From: Solidesulfovibrio alcoholivorans DSM 5433
GTDB lineage: Bacteria > Desulfobacterota > Desulfovibrionia > Desulfovibrionales > Desulfovibrionaceae
Direction of reading: 5' to 3'
Length of the DNA: 64,000 bases
Assembly (NCBI RefSeq): GCF_000702665.1
Contig: NZ_JNJA01000007.1
Span: 62,001 to 126,000 of the forward strand
This document shows, piece after piece, positions 51,295 through 59,879 of this stretch (within the stretch, counting starts at the first letter, position 1; the number at the start of each line of letters is the position of its first letter). The notes beneath the pieces were generated by a model, which was given only the letters and a program-made list of their open reading frames with translations, had not been told where the DNA came from and searched no databases. A program made the translations under genes and the position numbers.

Positions 51295-52518
51295 CTATGC
51301 CTCCTGCGTGTCCGCGCCGCGGTCCACGACCGCGGCGCAGGCCTCGCGCCAGGCCGGCAGCCGGTCCGACAACCCGGATGCGGCCAGGTACAGCTCGTCC
51401 AGGGAATTGATGGCATAGCCCCGGTGGATGACCACGAGTTCGTGCTCGAGCCGGTTGGCCACATGCACGGCCAGAAGCGGCGAGAAACCCGCATGGCGGT
51501 CGCGGCCGGGTTCGTGGTGCAGGTAGACCGCGCGCACGACGGCGTCCTCCACGCCCCACAACCCGAGCAGATAGGCCCCGACCTCGGCGTGGGACGCGCC
51601 GAAGACGCGCTGTTCCATCTCGAGGATCGTGCCCGCCCCTTCCTGGCAGGCGGTGATGACTTCCCGGTAGGCTCCGGGAAAGTTGGTGGCCATGACAAGC
51701 TTGCCGACATCGTGGAGCAGCCCGGCGATGTAGCAGTGCTCCCGCACGGCCGAGGCCGCGCCCTCGACCTCGGCGATCTCCCGCGCCAGCCGGCCCGTGC
51801 CGAAGCTGTGGCCCCACAGCTTCTCCAGGTCGAAATCCCGGAAGGATTCCTTGTCGAAGCGGTCGAAGAGCCCGATGCCGAGCACCAGCGCCTTGACGAT
51901 CTCGAGTCCCAGGAGGTTGACCGCGTGCACGGGGCTGGCGACGTGGGTGCGCAGGCCGAAAAAGGCCGAATTGACGAGCTTCAAGATGCCGGCGGACATG
52001 CCCACGTCCTGGGCGACGAGCCCGGCCACCTCGCGCATGGACGGTTCCTCCCGGGACAGGGCGTCAAGCAGGGCCGCGTAGAGGCGCGGCACCGTGGGCA
52101 GCCGGTCGAGCTTGGCCACCACGTTTTTCACCCGCTCGTCCAGGAACACCTCGCGCAGCGCGAGCCCCCGGGCGATGACCGCCTTGAGTTCCGCCGGCTG
52201 GCAGGGTTTGGGCAGGAACTGGTGGGCCGGGCGCACGGTCTGCAACACCATGTCCCGGTCGGAGTGGCCCGAAAGCACGATGCGGATGGCCCCGGGGTTG
52301 GCAGTCTGCGCCTCGCGCAGGAACGTGGCCCCGTCCATGCCCGGCATGCGCATATCCGCAACGACCACGTCGAAGGGCTGCTCCGCGATCATGGCCAGCC
52401 CCGACGGGCCGTCCGTGGCGAAGGCCATCTCCCACTCGCCGCGCATGTCGTGGAACATGCGCCGCAGGGCCGAAAGCACGTTGGGCTCGTCGTCGACGAA
52501 AAGAATGCGGGTCTTCAC
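51295..52518 (-). CDS. Response regulator with HDOD domain
   Basis: A 407-residue protein. The receiver (~1-120) has VDDEPNVLSALRRMF, phospho-Asp in VVVADMRMPGMDG, IVLSGHSD and FLPKPCQ. The HDOD domain (~130-330: LPTVPRLYAALLDALSREEP, then FGLRTHVASPVHAVNLLGLE) ends with a vestigial HD-like CYIAGLLHDVGKLVMATNFP. Translation starts at GTG 52518, overlapping the kinase stop (GTGA). HDOD regulators typically influence c-di-GMP or motility signalling. The exact output is unknown. Confidence 0.9.
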   Translation of the reverse strand: MKTRILFVDDEPNVLSALRRMFHDMRGEWEMAFATDGPSGLAMIAEQPFDVVVADMRMPGMDGATFLREAQTANPGAIRIVLSGHSDRDMVLQTVRPAHQFLPKPCQPAELKAVIARGLALREVFLDERVKNVVAKLDRLPTVPRLYAALLDALSREEPSMREVAGLVAQDVGMSAGILKLVNSAFFGLRTHVASPVHAVNLLGLEIVKALVLGIGLFDRFDKESFRDFDLEKLWGHSFGTGRLAREIAEVEGAASAVREHCYIAGLLHDVGKLVMATNFPGAYREVITACQEGAGTILEMEQRVFGASHAEVGAYLLGLWGVEDAVVRAVYLHHEPGRDRHAGFSPLLAVHVANRLEHELVVIHRGYAINSLDELYLAASGLSDRLPAWREACAAVVDRGADTQEA

Positions 52519-54917
52519 GACATTTCTCCGATGGGCGTCGCGCGGCCGTCGCCGTCGCCGAAAGGCACGCGCACGATGAACGTGGTTCCCTTGCCCGGCT
52601 CGCTCTCGAAATCGATGGAGCCGCCGTGCTTGGCCACCACGATGTTGTGGGTGATGGCCAACCCCTGTCCCGTGCCCTTGCCCACCTCTTTGGTGGTGAA
52701 AAAGGGGTCGAAGATCTTGGGCCGGTTCGCCTCGCTGATGCCCATGCCGGTGTCGGTCACGGAGAGCTTGAGGAAATCGCCGTCGGCTTCGGTGCGAATG
52801 GTGATGCGCCCCTTGTCCGTGGTGCCCTTGACCTTTTCGCCCACGGCGTGGGCGGCGTTGACGAGGATATTGAGGATGACCTGGTTGAAGTCCCCGGGCA
52901 GGCACAGGACCGGCGGCAGGGTCCGGTCGAGCGCAAGGTCCACGTCGGCCACGTACTTCCATTCGTTTTTCGCCACGATGACGGTGTTTTCCACGGCGGC
53001 GTTGACGTCCACGGCGGTCTTCTCCTCGCCGCCGGGGTGGGAGAACTTCTTCATGGCCGAGACGATGGCCGTGACCCGGCCCACGCCTTCCACGGACTGC
53101 TCCAGGGCGTTCGGGGCCTCCGCCAGCAGGAAATCCACGTCCGCGCCGGCCCGGGCCGCGTCGATGTCCGCCAGGGCCCGCGCGTCGCCGGTCGCCGCGG
53201 CCAGCCGCCTGGCCACGGCCTCGACGCCGGCCAGGGCCTCCCGCAGCCCGGCGAAGGCGGTGGTGAGAAAATGCAGGTTGTCGCCGATGTACTGGGTGGG
53301 TGTGTTGATCTCGTGGGCGATGCCGGCGGCCAGTTCGCCCACGGATTCGAGCTTCTGTGCGATCGCCAACTGGCGCTCCAGGGCCTTGCGGTCGCTTATG
53401 TCGAAGACGATCTCGAACAGGAGCAGTTCGCCGCGCCGTTTGGCCGAGATCACGGTCTTGATGATGGGCACGATGCGCCCGTCCGAACGCATCAGGCGCA
53501 TCTCCTCGTTGACCATGTTGCGCTCGGCCAGGATACAGTTCGAAAACTCCCGGCCGTCGGGATAACGCCAGCCGATCTCCTTGCAGGTGCGGCCGATGAG
53601 ATCGTCCCGCGAGCGGCCGCACAACTCCTCGGCCACGGGGTTGACGTCCTTGATGCGCATGGTCCTCGGCTCGATGACGAAGATGCCGGCCCGGATGCCC
53701 GCGAGAATGCGCCGCAGCACGTCCTGTTCGTCGCGCAGGGCCTTTTCCACGAGCTTGCTGTCGGTCATATCCGTGGCCACGCCCACGATGCCCTGCGGCC
53801 TGCCGTCGGCGTCGTCGAAACGGGCGCGGTGGAAAACCAGGTGGCGCTCCCGGCCCGACGCGTCCTCCAGGGCCACTTCGAAGCGCTGCACCCCGCCCGA
53901 CTCCAGGATCTCCCGGTCCTTGTCGGCCAGCAGCTCCCCGGTCTCCTCGGAAAAGATCTCCCGCGCCGTGAGCCCCAGGGCACCCTGGACGGACACGCCG
54001 AGAAAGGTCTCGAACGCCCGGTTGAGGCTCACGTAATGGCCCTGCGGGTCCTGGACGTAGATCGGGTTGACGGCGGCGTCCATGAGACTGCGCTGGAAGG
54101 AAAGCTGGTTGACGAGCTCCACTTCGGCCCGGCGGCGGTCGGTGATGTCCTCGGCGATGGCCAGCAGGCACTCGACCTTGCCCGAGGCGTCGCGCACGGC
54201 CGTGAGGTTGAGGCGGCACCAGACCACCGTAGCGTCCGGGCGCACGTAACGCTTCTCCCGGGCCACGGAGTCCTGGTTGCCGGCGAGCAGTTCTCCGAGC
54301 GCCCCGTCCTGGTCCTCGCGGTCGTCGGGATGGGTGATCTCTGAAAACGAGCGGCCCACGAGTTCCATGGGCTTGCGCCCCACCATGCGGGCGAAGCGCT
54401 CGTTGACCTCGAGGAACCGGCCTTCGGGCGTCTGCCTGGTGACTCCGACCCCGGCCTGTTCGAACACGGCCCGGAAACGCCGTTCGCTTTCGGTCAGTTC
54501 CTGGTAGCGCCGGGTGAGCGTCTCCTCGACCTGCAGCCGCTGGGCCGTTTCCAGGGCCACGGCCAGCAGATGCTGCTCCACGGGTTTGAGCAGCAACCCG
54601 CAGGGCTTGGCCTGGGCCGCCCGGAACATGACGCCGAGTTCCCGCTTGGAGGTGGTGAAGATGACGGGGATACTTCGGGCGGCCACGGCGCGCCCCAGGT
54701 CCAGGCCGGTGACGGCGTCGGGCGGCGACAGGTCGATGATGGCGATGTCCGGGGCGAGCCTGGCGACCATGTCCATGGCCGTCAGCGCATCCGCGGCCGG
54801 TCCCAGCGGCTGGTAGCCCTGGTTCGTGAGCAGCGCGCGCAACTGGTCGGCCGCAGCCAGGTCGGCCTCGGCGATCAGAACGCGTTTGCGTTCCCTTGTG
54901 CTCTCCGTGTCCGCCAT
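52515..54917 (-). CDS. Soluble multi-PAS histidine kinase with N-terminal receiver
   Basis: An 800-residue cytoplasmic kinase with no membrane helix. It has an N-terminal receiver (~12-125; RVLIAEADLAAADQL, phospho-Asp in IAIIDLSPPD, Lys in GLLLKPVEQ), then three PAS/PAC domains (~145-265, ~275-390, ~400-515). HisKA has ESVGELAAGIAHEINTPTQY, with an unusually long helical insertion before the next conserved block. The HATPase shows NQVILNILVNAAHAVGEK, DTGMGISEANRP and GTGQGLAITHN. It is coupled to the HDOD regulator. PAS1 and PAS3 have typical DITDRR and DISDRK ends. Ligands are unknown. Confidence 0.93.
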   Translation of the reverse strand: MADTESTRERKRVLIAEADLAAADQLRALLTNQGYQPLGPAADALTAMDMVARLAPDIAIIDLSPPDAVTGLDLGRAVAARSIPVIFTTSKRELGVMFRAAQAKPCGLLLKPVEQHLLAVALETAQRLQVEETLTRRYQELTESERRFRAVFEQAGVGVTRQTPEGRFLEVNERFARMVGRKPMELVGRSFSEITHPDDREDQDGALGELLAGNQDSVAREKRYVRPDATVVWCRLNLTAVRDASGKVECLLAIAEDITDRRRAEVELVNQLSFQRSLMDAAVNPIYVQDPQGHYVSLNRAFETFLGVSVQGALGLTAREIFSEETGELLADKDREILESGGVQRFEVALEDASGRERHLVFHRARFDDADGRPQGIVGVATDMTDSKLVEKALRDEQDVLRRILAGIRAGIFVIEPRTMRIKDVNPVAEELCGRSRDDLIGRTCKEIGWRYPDGREFSNCILAERNMVNEEMRLMRSDGRIVPIIKTVISAKRRGELLLFEIVFDISDRKALERQLAIAQKLESVGELAAGIAHEINTPTQYIGDNLHFLTTAFAGLREALAGVEAVARRLAAATGDARALADIDAARAGADVDFLLAEAPNALEQSVEGVGRVTAIVSAMKKFSHPGGEEKTAVDVNAAVENTVIVAKNEWKYVADVDLALDRTLPPVLCLPGDFNQVILNILVNAAHAVGEKVKGTTDKGRITIRTEADGDFLKLSVTDTGMGISEANRPKIFDPFFTTKEVGKGTGQGLAITHNIVVAKHGGSIDFESEPGKGTTFIVRVPFGDGDGRATPIGEMS

Positions 54918-54993
54918 GCCCCGCCCTTACGCATGCGTTTATACCAAACCTTGCGTACAGTAGGGCAAAACGCGGGCGGCGTTCAAGCACAAT

Positions 54994-55437
54994 TCACGAA
55001 CATCCGCCATTGCCCTTGCGGGGGGGCGTGCCGGCCCGGGCCACGAGGTCGGCCAGGGAGATGGCGTCCAGGGCCTTGTGCATGGCCCGGGAGGCCTCGG
55101 CCCAGACCTCGCGCGTGAGGCAGTCGGCCAGGCGCGGGCAGGTGCGGCCAGAATCGGCATCGCACTCGACCAGCGACAGCTCGCCCTCGAGCGTGCGCAC
55201 GATGTCCCCCACCGTGACCGCCTCCAGGGGCATGGCCAGCTCGTGGCCGCCGCGCGGCCCGCGGCGGCTGCGCACGAACCCGGCCTGCTTGAGCTCGCGC
55301 ACGAGTTTTTCCAAGTATTTGACGGACACGCCCTGGCGTTCGGCGATATCCTTGATGCGCACGGGGCCGTCCTGCCCGTGCAGGGCCATGTCGAGGATCA
55401 TCCGGGTTCCGTAGCGGCTTCGCGTGGTGAGCTTCAT
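54994..55437 (-). CDS. Rrf2-family Fe-S transcriptional regulator
   Basis: A 147-residue Rrf2/IscR-type regulator. The winged helix is MKLTTRSRYGTRMILDMALH, then DIAERQGVSVKYLEKLVREL and GFVRSRRGPRGGHELAMP. The three-Cys motif CDADSGRTCPRLADC (~101-115) would coordinate a [2Fe-2S] or [4Fe-4S] cluster. Such proteins sense iron-sulfur status, nitric oxide or redox. Targets are not evident: no isc or cysteine genes are adjacent. Confidence 0.92.
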   Translation of the reverse strand: MKLTTRSRYGTRMILDMALHGQDGPVRIKDIAERQGVSVKYLEKLVRELKQAGFVRSRRGPRGGHELAMPLEAVTVGDIVRTLEGELSLVECDADSGRTCPRLADCLTREVWAEASRAMHKALDAISLADLVARAGTPPRKGNGGCS

Positions 55438-55696
55438 GACCGCGGCCTCCTGGCTGGCAGGTGTGCGGCTGACGGCCGCCGCACGGGGATGGCATCCCTA
55501 CGAAGAAGGTAGAAAAATCGGATGGCGGCGTCAACGCGTCGCTCCTGCCCCGTTTGCGGGGGCGAAACACCGGGCGCGGTCCTGCCGGGGGGGCGCACCG
55601 CGCCAGGCCGCCCCCCCCATGGAGGAGATTTTACCCTTGCTTCACGGCATGTTGCGTCATCGTTGTGCCATCCCGTCACAAATCCGCCCCGGCTTC

Positions 55697-55725
55697 TTGA
55701 CAGGGACGCGGGCCGGGCCTAAAGA
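55697..55725 (+). promoter_or_regulatory. Promoter of the tetR-sulP operon
   Basis: TTGACA (55697-55702), a 17-base spacer and TAAAGA (55720-55725). The start of transcription falls on the adjacent palindrome. Confidence 0.7.
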
Positions 55726-55730
55726 AAAAC

Positions 55731-55748
55731 CGACTGAGTACTCAGTCG
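55731..55748. promoter_or_regulatory. TetR operator palindrome
   Basis: CGACTGAGTACTCAGTCG is a perfect 18-bp palindrome at the predicted transcription start and 18 bases before the tetR ATG, so autorepression is expected. Confidence 0.75.
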
Positions 55749-55766
55749 ATTTGTGCGGGACTTCAC

Positions 55767-56363
55767 ATGACGCGAAAAGAAGCCATACGCTACGCCGCCA
55801 CCGTGCTCTTCGCCCACAAGGGGTTCCAGGAGACCACCATGCAGGACATCTGCAAGGTCACCGGAACGGCCGAAGGCACGATCTTTTATCACTTCAAGAG
55901 CAAGGAAGGCCTGCTCATCGCCATCCTCGAGCACGCCAAGACGCAGATCCTCACCGAGTACGACGCAGCCTTCACCGGGCGCACGTTCGCCTCGGGCCTG
56001 GAGATGATGGAAGAGGCGGTCGCGCATTATTTTCACCTGGCAGGCGTCATGGAGCACGAGTTCACCCTGCTCCAGCGACAGTTCCCGCACCAGCTGGCCG
56101 AGGACAACCCCGAATGCCGGTCCCACCTGGCGGCCATCTACAGCTGCCTGACCGACATCTTCGAGCGGGTGGTCCGGGCCGGCCAGGCGGACGGATCCAT
56201 GGGCGCGTTTCCGCCCCGGGAGACGGCCATGATCCTGTTCGCCATGGTGGACGGCCTGTTGCGCCTGAAAACCTGCAACCTCTACGACGCCGGGGCGCTC
56301 TACGACGAGCTGATCGCATCCTGCCGCAGGATGCTGGCCAAACCATGTGACGGGAGTCGCTGA
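55767..56363 (+). CDS. TetR-family transcriptional repressor
   Basis: A 198-residue regulator. The N-terminal helix-turn-helix TRKEAIRYAATVLFAHKGFQ, then TMQDICKVTGTAEGTIFYHF with KSKEGLL, is typical TetR. The ligand-binding C-terminal domain is helical with TetR_C-like features (EFTLLQRQFPHQLAEDNPEC). Its stop overlaps the SulP start (TGATG). It most likely represses the operon from the palindrome at 55731-55748 and senses the transported anion or a toxic derivative. Confidence 0.92.
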   Translation: MTRKEAIRYAATVLFAHKGFQETTMQDICKVTGTAEGTIFYHFKSKEGLLIAILEHAKTQILTEYDAAFTGRTFASGLEMMEEAVAHYFHLAGVMEHEFTLLQRQFPHQLAEDNPECRSHLAAIYSCLTDIFERVVRAGQADGSMGAFPPRETAMILFAMVDGLLRLKTCNLYDAGALYDELIASCRRMLAKPCDGSR

Positions 56364-58492
56364 TGCTGCTACGAATCTTCCCCTTCCTCGGCTGGTTTTC
56401 GGGCTACGACATGGCCAAGCTGCGCGCCGACGCCATCGCCGGCCTGACCGTGGCCCTCGTGCTCATCCCCCAATCCATGGCCTACGCCCAGTTGGCCGGC
56501 ATGCCGCCGTACTACGGCCTGTACGCGTCGTTTCTGCCGCCGCTGGTGGCCGCGCTGTTCGGTTCGAGCAGGCAGCTCGCAACCGGCCCCGTGGCCGTGG
56601 TGTCGCTCATGACCTCGGCGTCGCTGGCCCCCCTGGCCACGGCCGGGTCGGAGGGCTACATCGCCTACGCCATCCTGCTCGCGCTGCTCGTCGGCGTCTT
56701 CCAGTTCCTGCTCGGCGTCCTGCGCCTGGGGCTCGTGGTCAACTTCCTGTCCCACCCCGTGGTCAACGGCTTCACCAACGCCGGCGCGCTGATCATCGCC
56801 TCCTCCCAGCTGTCCAAGATGTTCGGCGTGTCCGTGGACGACGCCGAACACTACTACGAAACCATCGCGCGCGTCGTGGCCGCGGCCTGGCATCACACGC
56901 ACTGGCCGACCTTCATCATGGGCGCGGCGGCCTTCGCCATCATGTTCGGGCTCAAGAAGCTCAACCCCCGCATTCCCAACGTGCTCGTGGCGGTCGTGCT
57001 CACCACGCTCGTCTCCTGGGCCATCGGCTTCGAGCACAACGCCACCGTGAACCTTGCCGCCATCCGCTCGCCCCAGGTCGCGGCCGACGTCGAAGCCTTC
57101 AACAAGGCGGCGGCGGCCCTGCCGGAAATCGCGTCCAAGCGCGCGGCCCTGACTCCCCGCGAGGACGCGGCCAAGGCTTCGGGCGACCCCTCGGCCATCC
57201 TGGCCGTGGAACACGACCTGGCCCTGCTCGACCTGGATAAAAACGCAGCCAAACGGGAAGCCGGCCTCTACCGGGCCAAGCTGCGCGCCTATCTGCTCAC
57301 GGGCGTGACCGGGGCCGACGGCAGCCTGGCCTTTTATGAAAAAAGCGCGGTGCCGGCCGACGCCAAGACCGACGGCCGCACCTGGATCATGCGCGTGGGC
57401 AACAACCCGCTCAAGACCGACAAGCTGCTGCTGATCGGCGGCGGCCAGGTCGTCGGCGTCGTGCCCTCGGGCCTGCCGGCGTTTACCATCCCCACGCTCG
57501 ACATCAAGGCCATGCTCCGGCTTCTGCCCTTCGCGGCCATCATCTCGCTGCTGGGCTTCATGGAAGCCATCTCCATCGCCAAGGCCATGGCCGCCAAGAC
57601 CGGCCAGCGCCTGGATCCCAACCAGGAACTCATCGGCCAGGGCCTGGCCAACATCCTGGGCGCGGTGGGCAAGAGCTACCCGGCCTCGGGCTCGTTCTCC
57701 CGCTCCGCCGTCAACCTGCAGGCCGGCGCGGTCACCGGTTTTTCCTCGGTGTTCACCAGCGCCACCGTGGTCATCGCCCTGTTCTTCTTCACGCCGCTGC
57801 TCTACAACCTGCCGCAAAGCGTGCTCGCCGCGGTCATCATGATGGCGGTCATCGGACTCTTAAACGCCACGGGCTTCATCCACGCCTGGAAGGCGCAGTG
57901 GTACGACGGGGCCATCTCCATCATCACCTTCATCGCCACGCTGGCCTTCGCCCCGCACCTGGACAAGGGCATCATGATCGGCGTGACGCTTTCGCTGCTG
58001 GTGTTCCTGTACAAGAGCATGCGTCCGCGCGTGGCCTCGCTGTCGCTCACCGAGGACAGCGCCTACCGCGACGCCTCGGTCTTCAAGCTCGCCGAGTGTC
58101 CGTTCGTGGCCGTGGTGCGCTTCGACGGCACGCTTTTCTTCGCCAACGCGAGCTTCCTCGAAGACCAGATCACCGAGCGCATGCAGACCGGCAAAAAGCT
58201 CAAGCACATCATCCTGGCCGCCGACGGCATCAACGACATGGACGCCTCGGGCGAGGAAGCGCTGTCCCTGCTCGTGGACCGCGTGCGCAGCGCCGGCCTT
58301 GACATCTCCCTTTGCGGCGTGAAGGAATCCGTCATGGACGTCATGAAGCGGACCCACCTTCTGGAGCATATCGGCGAGGACCATCTCTATCCGGATCTGG
58401 GCCAGGCGCTTTGCGCCGTGCATAAGGACTCCTGGCATAACCCGGGGGAAAGCTGCCCCCTGACCAGCGTCTGTCGCCTGCCCGGCGCGTAA
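56363..58492 (+). CDS. SulP-family anion transporter with STAS domain and large soluble insertion
   Basis: A 709-residue inner-membrane transporter. The SulP core starts YDMAKLRADAIAGLTVALVL, then IPQSMAYAQLAGMPPYYGLY with SSRQLATGPVAVVS. The second half has ISLLGFMEAISIAKAMAAKT, then NQELIGQGLANILGAVGKSY and SGSFSRSAVN. The C-terminal STAS domain (~570-690) follows. Between the two membrane halves, ~230-370 form a mostly hydrophilic insertion with a coiled-coil-like part (ALTPREDAAKASGDPSAILA), absent from typical members. The likely substrate is sulfate or another oxyanion, or bicarbonate. The downstream receiver and kinase genes suggest its activity or expression is tuned by signalling. 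Confidence 0.93.
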   Translation: MLLRIFPFLGWFSGYDMAKLRADAIAGLTVALVLIPQSMAYAQLAGMPPYYGLYASFLPPLVAALFGSSRQLATGPVAVVSLMTSASLAPLATAGSEGYIAYAILLALLVGVFQFLLGVLRLGLVVNFLSHPVVNGFTNAGALIIASSQLSKMFGVSVDDAEHYYETIARVVAAAWHHTHWPTFIMGAAAFAIMFGLKKLNPRIPNVLVAVVLTTLVSWAIGFEHNATVNLAAIRSPQVAADVEAFNKAAAALPEIASKRAALTPREDAAKASGDPSAILAVEHDLALLDLDKNAAKREAGLYRAKLRAYLLTGVTGADGSLAFYEKSAVPADAKTDGRTWIMRVGNNPLKTDKLLLIGGGQVVGVVPSGLPAFTIPTLDIKAMLRLLPFAAIISLLGFMEAISIAKAMAAKTGQRLDPNQELIGQGLANILGAVGKSYPASGSFSRSAVNLQAGAVTGFSSVFTSATVVIALFFFTPLLYNLPQSVLAAVIMMAVIGLLNATGFIHAWKAQWYDGAISIITFIATLAFAPHLDKGIMIGVTLSLLVFLYKSMRPRVASLSLTEDSAYRDASVFKLAECPFVAVVRFDGTLFFANASFLEDQITERMQTGKKLKHIILAADGINDMDASGEEALSLLVDRVRSAGLDISLCGVKESVMDVMKRTHLLEHIGEDHLYPDLGQALCAVHKDSWHNPGESCPLTSVCRLPGA

Positions 58493-58514
58493 GCACGATC
58501 ACAAGGAGCGATCC

Positions 58515-59741
58515 ATGTCCGTCATCTCCCTGTTTAGCGGCGCTTTTTGCAAGGAAGCCGCCGTCATCGCGGCCCTGGAAACGACCACGGGACTGCCTGT
58601 GGTCCGCGACGCCGACCTTACCGATCTGGCCGGCAAGCTCTCCGGGCTCGGCCCGGACAAAATCGGCAAGGCCTTCTCCGCCAAGACCTCGGTATTTAAC
58701 AAGTTCACCCACGAGAAGCAGCGCGCCGTGGCCTGGCTGCGCCTGGCCCTGGCGACCCGGCTCGCCGAGGAGGAGCGCATGCTCCTCGCCGGCTATTGCG
58801 CCCTGCTCCCCCCGCGCGAAATCGCCCACGTGCTGCGCGTGTGCCTGATCGCCGACGCCGCCTTCCGCCGCGCCGCGGCCACAGAGGAGGCGGGGCTCGC
58901 CGACCGCGACGCCCAGCGCGCCCTGGAGCGCGCCGACGAGGACGCCTCCCTGTGGACGGCGCTCGCGGCCGGCTCCAAGGACCCCTGGGCGCCCTCGCTC
59001 TACGACATGGTCGTGCCCATGGACAAGACCGGCGTGGACGAGGCGGGCGTGCTCATCGCCAAACACTTGGCCGACCCCGCCGTGCGCGTCACCGACGCCT
59101 CGAAAGCCTGCGTCCGCGACTTCCTCCTGGCCGCCCGGGTCGAGACCGTGGTCACGGGCAAGGGCCACGACGTCGGCGTTTCCGCCAAGGACGGCGTGGT
59201 CTTCCTGACCATCAACAAAAAGGTGCTGCTCCTCGACCGCCTGGAAAACGAATTGCGCGGCATCGTCGGCAAGATCGAAGGCGTCTCCGACGTGGTCACC
59301 AAGGTGGGCAAGGGCTACTACCAGACCGACATCTACCGCCGCGCCGATTTCGAGATGCCGACCAAGGTCCTGCTCGTGGACGACGAGCGCGAATTCGTGC
59401 AGACCCTCTCCGAGCGTCTGTCCATGCGCGAGGTCGGCTCCCACGCGGTCTTCGACGGCGAATCCGCCCTGCGCATGATGGCCGACGACGAGCCCGAAGT
59501 CATGGTGCTCGACCTCAAGATGCCGGGCATCGACGGCCTGGAGGTGCTCAAGCGCACCAAGGCCGAACGCCCCGACGTCGAGGTCATCATCCTCACCGGC
59601 CACGGCTCCGAGGCGGACCAGGAAGAGTGCATGCGCCTGGGCGCGTTCGCCTACCTGCAAAAGCCCGTGGATATCGAAAAGCTGAGCGACACCCTCAAGC
59701 GGGCCAACGAGAAGGTCCGCGCCCGCAAGGCCACGGCCTGA
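58515..59741 (+). CDS. Cytidylate-kinase-like / BON-like / receiver fusion protein
   Basis: A 408-residue multidomain regulator. The N-terminal ~200 residues resemble the cytidylate-kinase-like family (SVISLFSGAFCKEAAVIAAL at the start; ARVTDASKACVRDF-like end), but the glycine-rich P-loop is degenerate. A BON-like segment (~205-270) contains GVSAKDGVVFLTINKKVLLL and IEGVSDVVTKVGKGYY. The C-terminal receiver (~278-400) has VLLVDDEREFVQTLSERLS, phospho-Asp in VMVLDLKMPGIDG, ILTGHGSEAD and LQKPVDIEK. Three functions on one chain point to a regulatory adaptor tied to the SulP transporter encoded 22 bases upstream. Confidence 0.75.
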   Translation: MSVISLFSGAFCKEAAVIAALETTTGLPVVRDADLTDLAGKLSGLGPDKIGKAFSAKTSVFNKFTHEKQRAVAWLRLALATRLAEEERMLLAGYCALLPPREIAHVLRVCLIADAAFRRAAATEEAGLADRDAQRALERADEDASLWTALAAGSKDPWAPSLYDMVVPMDKTGVDEAGVLIAKHLADPAVRVTDASKACVRDFLLAARVETVVTGKGHDVGVSAKDGVVFLTINKKVLLLDRLENELRGIVGKIEGVSDVVTKVGKGYYQTDIYRRADFEMPTKVLLVDDEREFVQTLSERLSMREVGSHAVFDGESALRMMADDEPEVMVLDLKMPGIDGLEVLKRTKAERPDVEVIILTGHGSEADQEECMRLGAFAYLQKPVDIEKLSDTLKRANEKVRARKATA

Positions 59742-59879
59742 CGTCCGAGGGGAAGCGAGACGGCACGGCGCGGCGCGCAAGAGGCCGCGCCGCCGCGCGA
59801 GAAACGCAACGACGCCCTGGCGGCCGCCGGATGCCCGGTTCCGGCGGCCGCTCTCCGGCCGGCCACAAGGACTGCCGCC

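Larger units (their letters stand above)
55438..55766. other. 329-bp divergent intergenic region (Rrf2 / TetR)
   Basis: No gene is visible. The left part upstream of the Rrf2 gene is GC-rich with a C/G-homopolymer patch (55,604-55,618) and no clear promoter. The right part holds the TetR promoter and operator described separately. Confidence 0.6.

Noticed and set aside
54938-54968. TTGCCC...TATAAA as a promoter of the multi-PAS kinase
   Set aside because: The spacer is 19 bases and the -35 is weak; it is plausible but too uncertain to list.
51295-54990. A 1,231-codon minus-strand frame spanning the kinase and HDOD genes
   Set aside because: Only its last part coincides with the real HDOD regulator frame; the upstream part is out of frame with the genuine multi-PAS kinase and is Arg/Gly-rich noise.
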